Source: Verrucomicrobium sp. GAS474 (GTDB taxonomy: Bacteria > Verrucomicrobiota > Verrucomicrobiia > Methylacidiphilales > GAS474). Taken from it: a DNA stretch of 64,000 nucleotides. The stretch is from NCBI RefSeq assembly GCF_900105685.1, contig NZ_LT629781.1:744001-808000 (forward strand), in the 5' to 3' direction. A program made the translations under genes and the position numbers. Below are positions 25,315 to 33,700 of the stretch, in pieces (positions within the stretch are counted from its first letter, which is position 1; every line of letters begins with the position of its first letter). Under the pieces are notes generated by a model. The model was given only the letters and a program-made list of their open reading frames with translations. It did no database searches and was not told where the DNA came from.

Positions 25315-26265
25315 ATGGACAAAAACGACCTCATTCACGACATCAGCAAGGACGGCGTCGACCGGCGCGGCTTCCTCAAGTGCATGGCCTGGACCGGCAC
25401 CGGCCTCGTCTGGTCGATCAACGGCGGCATCCTCTCCTCCGCCGTCTTCGGCGCGAACAGCGCGGCGGCGGCGACGGCCGAATTGAATTTCGTCCAGATC
25501 AGCGACACCCACGTCGGCTTCAACAAGCCGGCGAACCAGAACGTCCTCGGCACCTTCCAGGAGACGGTGAAGCGGATCAACACGCTGCCGAAGACGCCCG
25601 ACTTCATCCTCCACACGGGCGACCTGACCCACCTCGCCGCCGACGAGCAGTTCGACACCGTCGACCAGGTCCTGAAGGGGGCGAAGGCCTCCCAGGTCTT
25701 CTACGTCCCCGGGGAACACGACATCCTCAACGACAAGGGGGCGCAATACCTTCAACGCTTCGGCAAGGGGACCCAGGGGAACGGCTGGTACAGCTTCGAC
25801 CAGAAGGGGGTCCATTTCATCGGCCTCGTCAACGTCTTCAACGACACCGAGGGCGGCATGGGCATCCTCGGGGCCGACCAGCTCGACTGGCTGAAGAAGG
25901 ACCTCGCCGGATTGGCGACGAGCACGCCGATCGTCGTCTTCGCCCACATCCCGCTCTGGGAAGTCTACGCCCAGTGGGGCTGGGGGACGACCGACGGGGC
26001 GCAGGCCCTCGCGCTGCTGAAGCGCTTCGGCTCAGTGACGGTCCTCAACGGCCACATCCACCAGGCGATGCAGAAGATCGAGGGGAACATGACGTTCCAC
26101 ACCGCCCGCTCCACGGCCTTCCCCCAGCCCGCGCCGGGGAGCGCGCCGAAGCCGGGGCCGATGGTCGTCCCGGCGGAGCAGCTCCGGGGGATGCTGGGGC
26201 TGACCCGGGTTTCCTACGTGGAGACCGATAGCCATTTGGCCATTGTCGATTCGACGTTGGCGTAG
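25315..26265 (+). CDS. Tat-exported metallophosphoesterase
   Basis: A 316-residue calcineurin-like phosphoesterase. The N-terminus has DRRGFLKCMAWTG, a twin-arginine signal. Metal ligands appear in order: DTHVG, GDLTH, GEHD (in place of the usual GNHD), FAHIPLW and GHIHQ. It is periplasmic and its substrate is unknown. It heads an operon with a DUF2231-like protein (4-base gap) and a cytochrome c, divergent from an ECF sigma factor. The block recurs in several phyla and may respond to oxidative or envelope stress; that is inference. Confidence 0.9.
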   Translation: MDKNDLIHDISKDGVDRRGFLKCMAWTGTGLVWSINGGILSSAVFGANSAAAATAELNFVQISDTHVGFNKPANQNVLGTFQETVKRINTLPKTPDFILHTGDLTHLAADEQFDTVDQVLKGAKASQVFYVPGEHDILNDKGAQYLQRFGKGTQGNGWYSFDQKGVHFIGLVNVFNDTEGGMGILGADQLDWLKKDLAGLATSTPIVVFAHIPLWEVYAQWGWGTTDGAQALALLKRFGSVTVLNGHIHQAMQKIEGNMTFHTARSTAFPQPAPGSAPKPGPMVVPAEQLRGMLGLTRVSYVETDSHLAIVDSTLA

Positions 26266-26269
26266 TCCG

Positions 26270-26683
26270 ATGCACCTCGATCCGCTCCTTTGGCCGAAGC
26301 TCCATGGGGCGAGCGCCCACTTCCCCATCGCCCTGACCCTGGTCGCGGCGGTGTGCGAGGGGGTGGCGCTCCGTCTGGCGGAAGGGCCCCGGCGCGAGGG
26401 GCTGCGGGCGACCGGGTTCTATTGCATCGTCGCCGCAGCGTTGGGGACGGTTCCCGCCGTCCTCTCCGGGCTCGTCATGACGCACGGGGAGACGATGGGG
26501 CACGATCTCCTTCGCTGGCACCATCTCTTCGTCTGGCCTTCCTTCGCGCTGATCGTCGGTCTCGCGGTCTGGCGATTCAAAGGGGAAACGGGAGAGCGGC
26601 TCTATATCGCCGTGCTGATGGCGGCAGCCGTACTGATCTCCCTCGCCGGATATTGGGGCGGGGAGATGATCGTCAACGGGTGA
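26270..26683 (+). CDS. DUF2231-like membrane protein
   Basis: 137 residues with four membrane segments. The first holds LHGASAHFPIALTLVAAVCE, and the third has MTHGETMGHDLLRWHHLFVW, so several His residues face one side and could bind heme. The start at 26270 follows the upstream stop by 4 bases. A small cytochrome c gene starts 4 bases after it, which suggests a membrane redox pair. It is of the same broad type as the protein at 2860. Confidence 0.8.
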   Translation: MHLDPLLWPKLHGASAHFPIALTLVAAVCEGVALRLAEGPRREGLRATGFYCIVAAALGTVPAVLSGLVMTHGETMGHDLLRWHHLFVWPSFALIVGLAVWRFKGETGERLYIAVLMAAAVLISLAGYWGGEMIVNG

Positions 26684-26687
26684 GGCC

Positions 26688-27062
26688 ATGACGCCTTTCC
26701 CTACCCCCTTCCGCACCGCCCTTCTCGTTTCGGTCGCCGCGTTGGGCGGCGCTTGGTTCCTGGCCCGGTGCCTCGCCCCGGGAACGGGCGGGCCTCCCCT
26801 TCCCGCCCCCGACCTCGCCCAGCAGGTCGCCGCCGGGAAACGCTTCTACGCCCAAAGCTGCCTCCACTGTCACGGCACCGAGGCCGACGGCGAAGGCGAG
26901 GACGGCGGGGCCGACCTGCGCGGCCTCCGCCTCAGCCACGCCCGGATCGCCGGGGTGATCCGCAACGGGATCAAGGGAGAAATGCCGCCGTTCCGGAAGA
27001 AGTATGGAACGGCGGAGATCGACGCGCTGGTCGCTTACCTGCGGACGCTGCCTGCGCAGTGA
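26688..27062 (+). CDS. Membrane-anchored cytochrome c
   Basis: A 124-residue c-type cytochrome: an N-terminal membrane anchor (ALLVSVAALGGAWFLARCL), the heme site CLHCH, and the distal Met in GEMPPFRKKYG. The single-heme fold resembles cytochrome cL/c551 modules. It is the last gene of the ECF-linked phosphoesterase operon and probably works with the DUF2231-like protein. Confidence 0.92.
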   Translation: MTPFPTPFRTALLVSVAALGGAWFLARCLAPGTGGPPLPAPDLAQQVAAGKRFYAQSCLHCHGTEADGEGEDGGADLRGLRLSHARIAGVIRNGIKGEMPPFRKKYGTAEIDALVAYLRTLPAQ

Positions 27063-27073
27063 AATGGATAAAA

Positions 27074-27093
27074 GTGTAGACCTGACACCGATG
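27074..27093. repeat. Left inverted terminal repeat of AT-rich insert
   Basis: GTGTAGACCTGACACCGATG. Its reverse complement matches 28212-28231 in 18 of 20 positions. Immediately inside are two tandem AAAAGGGGTCAGG units. Confidence 0.65.
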
Positions 27094-27110
27094 CTAACGA
27101 AAAGGGGTCA

Positions 27111-27136
27111 GGAAAAGGGGTCAGGCATCAATTCTT
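27111..27136 (+). repeat. Direct repeat flanking the 27149-27814 gene, left copy
   Basis: A 26-base sequence beginning GGAAAAGGGGTCAGG and ending CAATTCTT, exactly repeated at 27850-27875. It resembles REP-type sequences spread by IS200-like transposases, although no transposase is present here. Confidence 0.75.
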
Positions 27137-27148
27137 AAAATTTTTATC

Positions 27149-27814
27149 CTAGGGAAGCACTCCTCGGAATCGGACCTCACAACGCTCAGCCCTCTCCCCA
27201 CTAGCATCATAACGCGTAGAAATCCAAGCAACCCTCTTATATCCACGCGATGGAATTGCCTTTGAAAGAAGCTCACGCACAGAGATGTTATTCCCCGTGA
27301 CTTCTATCGGCGTACCGAAATCGAATCCCACCGAAATAACGTTTCCTTTACTGTCAGTGGCATTTTCCGTCATGGAGTATCCAGAAGCAGCAACAAGAGT
27401 AGGCAATCCGAGAGCCTTAACCATACCCATAATAGGTCCTTTATACTTAAAGTTTGGAACCACCCCATTCATTTCATAGTCCTCGCCCCTCCCTAAACCC
27501 CGAGCAATGATATGAATTACTTTCTTGTTAGAAGCACTCGGCGAAATATCCGCCATCGGAAGAAGCTCGGAAATTTCTTTTAAATCGAAAGATCCACCGG
27601 ATCCCGACAAATCCCGCACTCCATCAATATTAACAACGGAAGGAATGGCGAATTTTCCATTTTCATATTTATTTTCGATTGTAAAATAGACATCCAAGAC
27701 ATCACCGAATTTAGCCAAAAAATCATTGAGACCCTGAACGGCGCCATTTCTATCTTGCGCTAAAACCGGAAGATGTACGGCCAAAAACACTATTAATAGA
27801 AATATTTTTCTCAT
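27149..27814 (-). CDS. AT-rich exported protein of unknown function
   Basis: 221 residues from the ATG at 27814 (MRKIFLLIVFLAVHLPVLAQ, a Sec signal). No known domain. Its base composition is clearly lower in GC than the neighbours, with many AAA and ATT codons. It lies between two identical 26-base direct repeats and inside a pair of inverted repeats, so it has probably arrived by transfer. The body is mixed alpha/beta (VYFTIENKYENGKFAIPSVV, VIHIIARGLGRGEDYEMNGV). Confidence 0.65.
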   Translation of the reverse strand: MRKIFLLIVFLAVHLPVLAQDRNGAVQGLNDFLAKFGDVLDVYFTIENKYENGKFAIPSVVNIDGVRDLSGSGGSFDLKEISELLPMADISPSASNKKVIHIIARGLGRGEDYEMNGVVPNFKYKGPIMGMVKALGLPTLVAASGYSMTENATDSKGNVISVGFDFGTPIEVTGNNISVRELLSKAIPSRGYKRVAWISTRYDASGERAERCEVRFRGVLP

Positions 27815-27849
27815 GACTAGGGCCAATCGATTTTAACCTTATTGGTGCG

Positions 27850-27875
27850 GGAAAAGGGGTCAGGCATCAATTCTT
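27850..27875 (+). repeat. Direct repeat flanking the 27149-27814 gene, right copy
   Basis: Identical over 26 bases to 27111-27136. The stretch from here to the ORF at 27951 shows no other feature. Confidence 0.75.
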
Positions 27876-27950
27876 GACAGATTTCAGCCACAGCGATTGC
27901 TCCTTTTCCCAAGAGGAGCTCCTTCCTTTTGTAACGCTTGACTTGCTGGC

Positions 27951-28214
27951 TCATTGGCAGCGCTTTTCATTTCCAACCGTTGCGCGAAATCCTGGGCCAT
28001 CATAATCGATTGCTACAGAGTAAAATTTGTTGGAAATCTTTTTAAGATGAAGAGGCTCTTTCGTAAAAGTCCCCGTAAGGACCCATTGTCGGTTTGGAGA
28101 AAGGCCCATTTCTTTTTGAGTCCTTACTACCTCTGTTAATACGTCATAATCATGAGTCGCGTAACTACGATCAGGAACAAATCCCAATACTCCTCCTGCA
28201 AAGCATTGGAACAT
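27951..28214 (-). CDS. Possible short AT-rich gene or gene fragment
   Basis: An 87-residue open frame (MFQCFAGGVLGFVPDRSYAT to GNEKRCQ) with no signal, no membrane segment and no domain I know. Its start codon overlaps the right inverted repeat, which suggests that the frame was cut by the insert boundary. Codon use matches the other AT-rich gene in this insert. It could be the C-terminal remnant of a longer gene, or not expressed. Confidence 0.3.
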   Translation of the reverse strand: MFQCFAGGVLGFVPDRSYATHDYDVLTEVVRTQKEMGLSPNRQWVLTGTFTKEPLHLKKISNKFYSVAIDYDGPGFRATVGNEKRCQ

Positions 28215-28231
28215 TGGTGTCAGCTCTACAC
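28212..28231. repeat. Right inverted terminal repeat of AT-rich insert
   Basis: CATTGGTGTCAGCTCTACAC, matching the reverse complement of 27074-27093 in 18 of 20 positions. Together they bound about 1.16 kb of AT-rich sequence. I see no target-site duplication. Confidence 0.65.
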
Positions 28232-28338
28232 ATCACACATTCGCTCTTCCCATGCCGCATTCGCACCCAGTGTAGCCCAAATCTTGCCACAGGCATAGCC
28301 GATTCCGAGCGGAATCGGCTGCCCGTGGAGCCGTCGCC

Positions 28339-29616
28339 TCAGTCCCGCTTCTTCCCCTCGATGTCGGGGAGGAAGCCGGTGAGGAGGCCGATGAGGGGGA
28401 GGAAGGCGCAGACCTGGTAGACGAAGTCGATGCTCGTCCGGTCGGCGAGTTTCCCCAGCACCGCCGCGCCGATCCCGGCCATGCCGAAGGCGAAGCCGAA
28501 GAAGAGCCCGGCGATGAGGCCGACGCGGCCGGGGACCAGCTCCGTGGCGTAGACGAGGATGGCCGAGAAGGCCGAGGCCATCACGAGGCCGATGAGGACG
28601 GAGAGGATCGCCGTCCCGACGAGGCCGACGTGGGGGAGGAGGAGGGAGAAGGGGGCCATGCCGACGATCGAGGCCCAGATGACCCACTTCCGCCCGAAGC
28701 GGTCGCCGACGGGGCCGCCGATGATGGTCCCCGCCGCCACCGCGCCGAGGAAGGCGAAGAGGAGGAACTGGGAGTCCTGCACGGAGACGTTGAATTTCCC
28801 CATGAGGTAGAAGGTGTAGTAGCTGGTCATCGAGACGAGGTAGAAGTACTTCGAGAAGACGAGGGTCAGCAGGATGCCGAGGGAGAGGACGACGGTGCGG
28901 CGGGGGAGCGGGGGGCGCTCCGTGCCGCGCTGCACGGCCTTCGCGAGGCCCTCGGCGAGGCGGCCCCGGTACCACGTGCCGACGCGCATGAGGATCACGA
29001 TCCCGGCGAGGGCGGCGAGGGAAAACCAGAGGATGTGGCGCTGGCCGTAGGGGACGACGATGAGGGCGGCGAGGAGCGGCCCGAGGGCCGACCCGGCGTT
29101 CCCCCCGACCTGGAAGAGGGACTGGGCGAAGCCGTGCCGCCCGCCCGAGGCGAGGCGGGCCATGCGGGACGACTCGGGATGGAAGATGGCCGAGCCGAGG
29201 CCGACGAGGGCGGCGGCGGCGATGACGGCGGGGTAGCTGGGCGCGTAGGCGAGGAAGACGAGCCCGCCGAGGGTGATGGTCATGCCGAGGGCGAGGGAGT
29301 AGGGCTTCGGATGGCGGTCGGTGTAGAGGCCGACGAGGGGCTGGAAGACCGAGCCGGTCATCTGGAAGGTGAAGGTGATGAGGCCGATCTGGGTGAAGTT
29401 GAGGCCGAAGGAATCCTTCAGCAGGGGATAGACGGAGGGAAGGAGGGCCTGGATGGCGTCGTTGAGGAGGTGGGAGAAGCTGAGGGCGACGAGGATGGCG
29501 AGGACGGCCTGCTGGCCCCGCGCGGGGAGGGAGGAAGAGGAGACCGCATCGGCGGCGGCGGGCTGGGGTGCGTCTTCGCTGCCCCGGGGCTGGACTGTGG
29601 GAACGTCTCTTTGCAT
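28339..29616 (-). CDS. MFS exporter, fosmidomycin-resistance (Fsr) like
   Basis: A 425-residue major-facilitator protein with 12 membrane segments, starting at 29616 (MQRDVPTVQ; AGGA lies 5 bases upstream). HLLNDAIQALLPSVYPLLKD in the first segment, GLYTDRHPKPYSLALGM and IFHPESSRMA resemble the Fsr family of drug exporters. The N-terminal 35 residues are polar and Ala/Ser-rich. It is divided by 50 bases from the AraC-type gene upstream on the same strand, which may regulate it. The true substrate is unknown. Confidence 0.88.
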   Translation of the reverse strand: MQRDVPTVQPRGSEDAPQPAAADAVSSSSLPARGQQAVLAILVALSFSHLLNDAIQALLPSVYPLLKDSFGLNFTQIGLITFTFQMTGSVFQPLVGLYTDRHPKPYSLALGMTITLGGLVFLAYAPSYPAVIAAAALVGLGSAIFHPESSRMARLASGGRHGFAQSLFQVGGNAGSALGPLLAALIVVPYGQRHILWFSLAALAGIVILMRVGTWYRGRLAEGLAKAVQRGTERPPLPRRTVVLSLGILLTLVFSKYFYLVSMTSYYTFYLMGKFNVSVQDSQFLLFAFLGAVAAGTIIGGPVGDRFGRKWVIWASIVGMAPFSLLLPHVGLVGTAILSVLIGLVMASAFSAILVYATELVPGRVGLIAGLFFGFAFGMAGIGAAVLGKLADRTSIDFVYQVCAFLPLIGLLTGFLPDIEGKKRD

Positions 29617-29666
29617 CGTTCCTTTATCGCGCGGGGCCGCCCCCGGCGCAACGGGGCTCCTTGGCA

Positions 29667-30593
29667 CTAGGCGGCCCGCCTCTGGTATTTTTCTCGGATT
29701 TTTTGACGAAAGGCGGAAGGCGACGCCCCTTCCCCGCGGAGGAAGAAGCGGCCGAAGTAGGAGGGATCGGCGAAGCCGAGGCGGTAGCCGATCTCGGCGG
29801 CGTCGAGGTCGGAGTGGAGGAGGAGCCGCTTCGCCTCGAGGAGGCGGCGCTGGCGGACCCATTCCCCGGCGGCCTGGCCGGTCTCGCGGCGGAGGGTGTC
29901 GTTCAGATGGTTCGGCGTGACCTGGAGAAGGGCGGCATAGGCGGCAAGCGTCACTGGTTCGGCAAAGCGGCGCTCGACGGCGAGGAGGAATTCCCGCGCC
30001 AGCCGCGCGGGCCGGGAGAGGGAGGAGGAAGGGGAGGAGGACGAGGCGGGATAGAGCCGGGCGGCGCGGGTGAAGATGATCTCCAGCAGGGCCCGCATCA
30101 CCGGCCCCGCACCGGGAAGGCCCGAATCGAATTCCCGCTTCAACTCGGCGAAGAGGGCGCGGAAGCGGGCGGCATCGCCTCCCTTTAAGCGAAGGAAAGG
30201 ATCGACGCCGGCGGCGTAGAAGAAGGGGAAGTCGGGAAGGCGGCTGGGCGGCGGCGCGGCCTGGTCGAAGAAATCGGGGGTGAAGGAGACGAAGAGGCCG
30301 CGCAGCTGCGGCGTCAGGCTCATCGCGTGGACCTGGCCGGGGCTGACGAAGGCGAGGACGGGACCCCGGATCGCATAGTCGCGGAAGTCGTGCATGAAGC
30401 GGCCCGCGCCGCTGGCGAAGAAGACCTGGAAGAAGGGATGAACGTGGGGATGCCGCCGCTGGTAGTAGTGGGCGAACGACTCGGCGAGGGTGCAGACGTG
30501 GACGCCGTCGGGGCTGAGCTGGGGGCGGCGGTATTCGCCCAGCTGGTAGACGGGGATCGATCTACCTTTGCCCGTGCCGGTGCGGGTACCCAT
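29667..30593 (-). CDS. AraC-family transcriptional regulator
   Basis: A 308-residue regulator with a cupin-like sensor domain (HPHVHPFFQVFFASGAGRFM, IRGPVLAFVSPGQVHAM) and a C-terminal double helix-turn-helix (VTLAAYAALLQVTPNHLNDT, DAAEIGYRLGFADPSYFGRF). The RRETGQAAGEWVRQRRLLEAK connector is typical. A Ser/Pro linker occurs near residues 180-192. It is upstream of the exporter gene on the same strand and may control it. The ligand is unknown. Confidence 0.92.
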   Translation of the reverse strand: MGTRTGTGKGRSIPVYQLGEYRRPQLSPDGVHVCTLAESFAHYYQRRHPHVHPFFQVFFASGAGRFMHDFRDYAIRGPVLAFVSPGQVHAMSLTPQLRGLFVSFTPDFFDQAAPPPSRLPDFPFFYAAGVDPFLRLKGGDAARFRALFAELKREFDSGLPGAGPVMRALLEIIFTRAARLYPASSSSPSSSLSRPARLAREFLLAVERRFAEPVTLAAYAALLQVTPNHLNDTLRRETGQAAGEWVRQRRLLEAKRLLLHSDLDAAEIGYRLGFADPSYFGRFFLRGEGASPSAFRQKIREKYQRRAA

Positions 30594-30605
30594 GGGTCCC
30601 CCTTC

Positions 30606-30929
30606 TCAACCGAGGACGTGGACGAGCCAGAGGATCGCGACGATGAGGGCGCCGAAGACGAGGAAGAACCGGGCGCGGTCCCGGCGGCGCATGGCGCTGT
30701 GGCGGAGGACGGGGGCTTCCCGCTCGTCCTCGGCCTTCTCGGAAAGGGCGGCGAGGGCGGGGTTCTCCTCGCGGATGCGGAGGGTGCGGGCCTCGGCGGC
30801 GGTCCGCTCGGCCTTCTCGGCCATGCCGCGGCGGAGGCGCTCCGTCTCCTCGGCGAGGCGCTTTTCCTCTTCGGCGAGGGCGCGTTGCCGTTGCTCGAAC
30901 GGATCGCCCGGGGAGTTCGACCGCGCCAT
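30606..30929 (-). CDS. Small coiled-coil tail-anchored protein
   Basis: 107 residues: an N-terminal charged coiled coil (EQRQRALAEEEKRLAEETER), a polar stretch and one C-terminal membrane segment (ARFFLVFGALIVAILWLVHV). No known domain. It follows another coiled-coil, tail-anchored protein (30955) by 25 bases on the same strand, so the two may interact. Confidence 0.7.
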   Translation of the reverse strand: MARSNSPGDPFEQRQRALAEEEKRLAEETERLRRGMAEKAERTAAEARTLRIREENPALAALSEKAEDEREAPVLRHSAMRRRDRARFFLVFGALIVAILWLVHVLG

Positions 30930-30954
30930 AGGATGAGGGGGGGAAGGAGGAAAA

Positions 30955-31698
30955 CTACTTCGCCCCGGCCGGGGAGTTGGCGGCGAGCCAGAGGAGCATC
31001 AGGAGGAAGAGGCCGACGAGGAGGGGCAGGCTGTAGGCGAAGCCGCTGCCGACCTTGCCCCAGAAGCCGATCCCCTGGCCCGCCCCGTGGCCGGTCTCGA
31101 CGTTGAGGGCGTAGGCTTCCTCGCCCTCGGCGACGGCGGCGGCGGCCGCCGCCGCATCGTGGGCCGCCTCGTTGCGCGCGTTCTTCCCGCCGCTGGTCGA
31201 GAGGCGGCGGAGGGCCTCAAGGCGGACCTGGGACTGGTTGTAGGCGATGCGGGCCTGGTCGACGGTGGCGAGGGCGCGGGTCAGCTCGTCCTCGAGGTCA
31301 GCGGGGTTCCAGTTCTGCGGGAGGATCGACTCGAGCTGGCGCAGGTGGGCGGCGAAGGAGTCGCGGATGAGGGCGACTTCCTCGCACTCGCGCTTGAGGT
31401 CGAACTCGTGCTGGTCGAGGAGGACGACGCCGCGGCGGAGCTGCTCCACCGACTCGCGCTGACCGCCCTCGAACTCGTACTGCTTCCGGCGGATCTCCTC
31501 GAGCTGGCGCTTCTGCCGCTCGATCTGCTCGCGGCGGCGTTCGAGGTCGAGGAGGACTTCCTCGGCCTGCTGGACCTTCAGGTTGAGGTCGTCGACCGAG
31601 AGGGCCGAACCGGCCGAGCTGGAGGCGCCGATGGGGCGGCTGGCCCGGGGGGCGGCGGAGGGGATCAGCTCGTCCTGGGGATCGAAGGCTTGGCTCAT
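30955..31698 (-). CDS. Coiled-coil tail-anchored protein
   Basis: 247 residues. Residues 35-170 form an almost continuous coiled coil (VQQAEEVLLDLERRREQIER; the next segment is equally charged), then an Ala/Glu-rich linker, then one membrane segment near the end (YSLPLLVGLFLLMLLWLAA). The topology places the coil in the cytoplasm. It begins 10 bases after the LysM/TPR lipoprotein gene. Such proteins may tether cytoplasmic partners to envelope structures; that is a guess. Confidence 0.75.
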   Translation of the reverse strand: MSQAFDPQDELIPSAAPRASRPIGASSSAGSALSVDDLNLKVQQAEEVLLDLERRREQIERQKRQLEEIRRKQYEFEGGQRESVEQLRRGVVLLDQHEFDLKRECEEVALIRDSFAAHLRQLESILPQNWNPADLEDELTRALATVDQARIAYNQSQVRLEALRRLSTSGGKNARNEAAHDAAAAAAAVAEGEEAYALNVETGHGAGQGIGFWGKVGSGFAYSLPLLVGLFLLMLLWLAANSPAGAK

Positions 31699-31708
31699 GG
31701 CGCGGGAT

Positions 31709-32629
31709 TTAGGGAATGCGGATCTGGGTGCCGATCTTCAGCGGCTTCCCCTCGGCTAGGACGTCGGTGTTGGCGGCCTTGATCTTGGCGATGCCGTCGG
31801 CGACGTGGCCGGGGTAGAACTGCTTCGCGATCTTCCAGAGGGTGTCGCCGCTGACGATGGTGTAGGGCTGGCCGCCCGCGGCGGTCGGCGAGGTCACGGG
31901 GGCGGGCGCGGCCGCCGGGTTCCCGACGATGGGGGCGGGGGAGACGGAGGGCGTGACGGCTACGGCGCGGGGGGCCGGCTCGGCGGGCGCGGCCGCCGCC
32001 GCTGCCGAGGTGGCGGTGCTCTCGGCGGTGGCGACCGAGGTGGCGTCCTTCAGCGCGGGGACCGAGGTGGAGGAGGCGTCAGGGGCAGGACCGGACTCGG
32101 ACTTCACCGAGGAGGCGAGCTTCGAGAGGAGCTCGTTCACCCGCTGGTTCGCGGCGCCGAGGGAATGCTGGAGGTCCTGGTTGTCCTTCTGGAGCTTGGC
32201 GAAGACCTCGGCGTTCTGGATCGGGGAGTTCGGCACCGTGGCGGCGAAGCCGACGGCGGCGGCGTTCAGGCGGGCCTGGGCCTGCTGGGAGTTGTCGCCG
32301 TTCGGGCGGTCGAGGAGGTATTGGTTGAAGTGGTAGAGGGCGGCGATGGGCTGGCCGAGGTGGTCGCCGTAGAGGAGGCCGAGTTCGTAGTGGGCCTCGG
32401 TGACGGCGGGATTGGCGCGGAGGGCCGCCTCGTATTCCTTCGCCGCCTCGGCGAAGTTCTGCTGCTGGATCTGGAGGGTGGCGGCGTGGAAATGGGGATT
32501 GGTGTCGTCCTCGGCCGAGGCGGTCTTCTCATCCTTCTGGCAACCGGCGGCGAGGAAAACGAGCCCGAGGGCGGCGCCGAGGGAGAGGAAGAGGGAGAAA
32601 GGGCGGCGGGGGAAAGGGGTGGGCGTCAT
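31709..32629 (-). CDS. TPR and LysM lipoprotein
   Basis: A 306-residue lipoprotein: lipobox LVFLAAGC (Cys30), TPR-like helices (FAEAAKEYEAALRANPAVTE, AHYELGLLYGDHLGQPIAAL), a Ser/Ala/Pro-rich linker, and a C-terminal LysM domain (YTIVSGDTLWKIAKQFYPGH, then KIGTQIRIP) that binds peptidoglycan. The start at 32629 lies in the context ACTTATG. It is the first gene of a three-gene group with two coiled-coil membrane proteins. An envelope scaffolding role is inferred. Confidence 0.88.
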   Translation of the reverse strand: MTPTPFPRRPFSLFLSLGAALGLVFLAAGCQKDEKTASAEDDTNPHFHAATLQIQQQNFAEAAKEYEAALRANPAVTEAHYELGLLYGDHLGQPIAALYHFNQYLLDRPNGDNSQQAQARLNAAAVGFAATVPNSPIQNAEVFAKLQKDNQDLQHSLGAANQRVNELLSKLASSVKSESGPAPDASSTSVPALKDATSVATAESTATSAAAAAAPAEPAPRAVAVTPSVSPAPIVGNPAAAPAPVTSPTAAGGQPYTIVSGDTLWKIAKQFYPGHVADGIAKIKAANTDVLAEGKPLKIGTQIRIP

Positions 32630-32810
32630 AAGTCGATGAGGATCACGTATAGTACCACCCGAAGCGGCGGGCGCAAGGCGGAACAGAACGGGGGGACGGC
32701 GGGAGGCCCCGGGCGCGGCCTGCGCGGGCCTGGAGAGGACCCTTATTTTGCACGACCTTGCACGGCGCATTGCCATCGGGGGTCTTTTTCCCTCACAATC
32801 GCCGCTTCCC

Positions 32811-33680
32811 ATGCCCAATCCCGATCCCCTCATCCTCGAATCCCACGGCATCGAACGCCTCCGCAGCGGCAAGGTCCGCGACCTCTACGCGTGGCGCGAG
32901 GAACTGTGGATCGTCGCCAGCGACCGCCTCTCGGCCTTCGACGTCATCCTCCCCTCCCTCATCCCCGACAAGGGCCGCCTCCTCACACAGCTCTCCCGCC
33001 ATTGGTTCGAGCTCCTCTCCGACATCGTCCCGAACCACGTCCTCTCCTACGACCTCCCGGAGGGGATCTTCCTGCCCGAGTGGGAGGGCCGCCTCGTCCG
33101 CGCCCGGCGCTGCCGCGTCGTCCCGGTGGAGTGCATCGCCCGCGGCTACGTCTCCGGCTCCGGCTGGAAGGAATATCAGGCGCGCGGCACCGTCGGCGGC
33201 TACGTCGTCCCGCAGGGGCTCCTCGAATCGGCGCAGCTTCCCTACCCGCTCTTCACCCCCTCGACGAAGGCCGACCACGGCCACGACGAGAACATCGACG
33301 AGGCCGCCGCGCGGAACATCCTCGGCGACGCCCGCTACGAGCAGCTCCGCGACCTCACCCTCACGCTCTACACGAAGGCCGCCGCCTACGCCGCCGCGCG
33401 GGGCATCATCATCGCCGACACGAAGTTCGAGTTCGGCCTCACCCCGGACGACCAAGTAATCCTCATCGACGAGGCGCTGACGCCCGACAGCTCCCGCTTC
33501 TGGCCCGCCGACCAGTATCAACCGGGCGGCCCGCAGCCGAGCTTCGACAAGCAGTACGTCCGCGATTACCTCGAGACCCTCGACTGGGACAAGCGCCCCC
33601 CCGGGCCGTTCCTCCCGCAGGAAGTGATCGAGGGCACCCTCGCAAAGTACCGCGAGGCGCTGGAGCGGCTGACGCGGTAA
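32811..33680 (+). CDS. purC: SAICAR synthetase
   Basis: Phosphoribosylaminoimidazole-succinocarboxamide synthase, 289 residues, an ATP-dependent step of purine synthesis joining aspartate to CAIR. Diagnostic segments are GKVRDLYAW, VASDRLSAFDVILPSLIPDK, VECIARGYVSGSGWKEYQ, TKFEFGL and DEALTPDSSRFW. The start at 32811 places the first strand correctly; an upstream in-frame ATG adds 21 poorly conserved residues. It is a single gene, with no other purine gene nearby. Confidence 0.97.
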   Translation: MPNPDPLILESHGIERLRSGKVRDLYAWREELWIVASDRLSAFDVILPSLIPDKGRLLTQLSRHWFELLSDIVPNHVLSYDLPEGIFLPEWEGRLVRARRCRVVPVECIARGYVSGSGWKEYQARGTVGGYVVPQGLLESAQLPYPLFTPSTKADHGHDENIDEAAARNILGDARYEQLRDLTLTLYTKAAAYAAARGIIIADTKFEFGLTPDDQVILIDEALTPDSSRFWPADQYQPGGPQPSFDKQYVRDYLETLDWDKRPPGPFLPQEVIEGTLAKYREALERLTR

Positions 33681-33700
33681 GGGTACGGCAGGCGTCGCGT

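Noticed and set aside
25280-25486. Short frame overlapping the phosphoesterase start
   Set aside because: Low-complexity shadow; the 25315 start gives an intact Tat signal.
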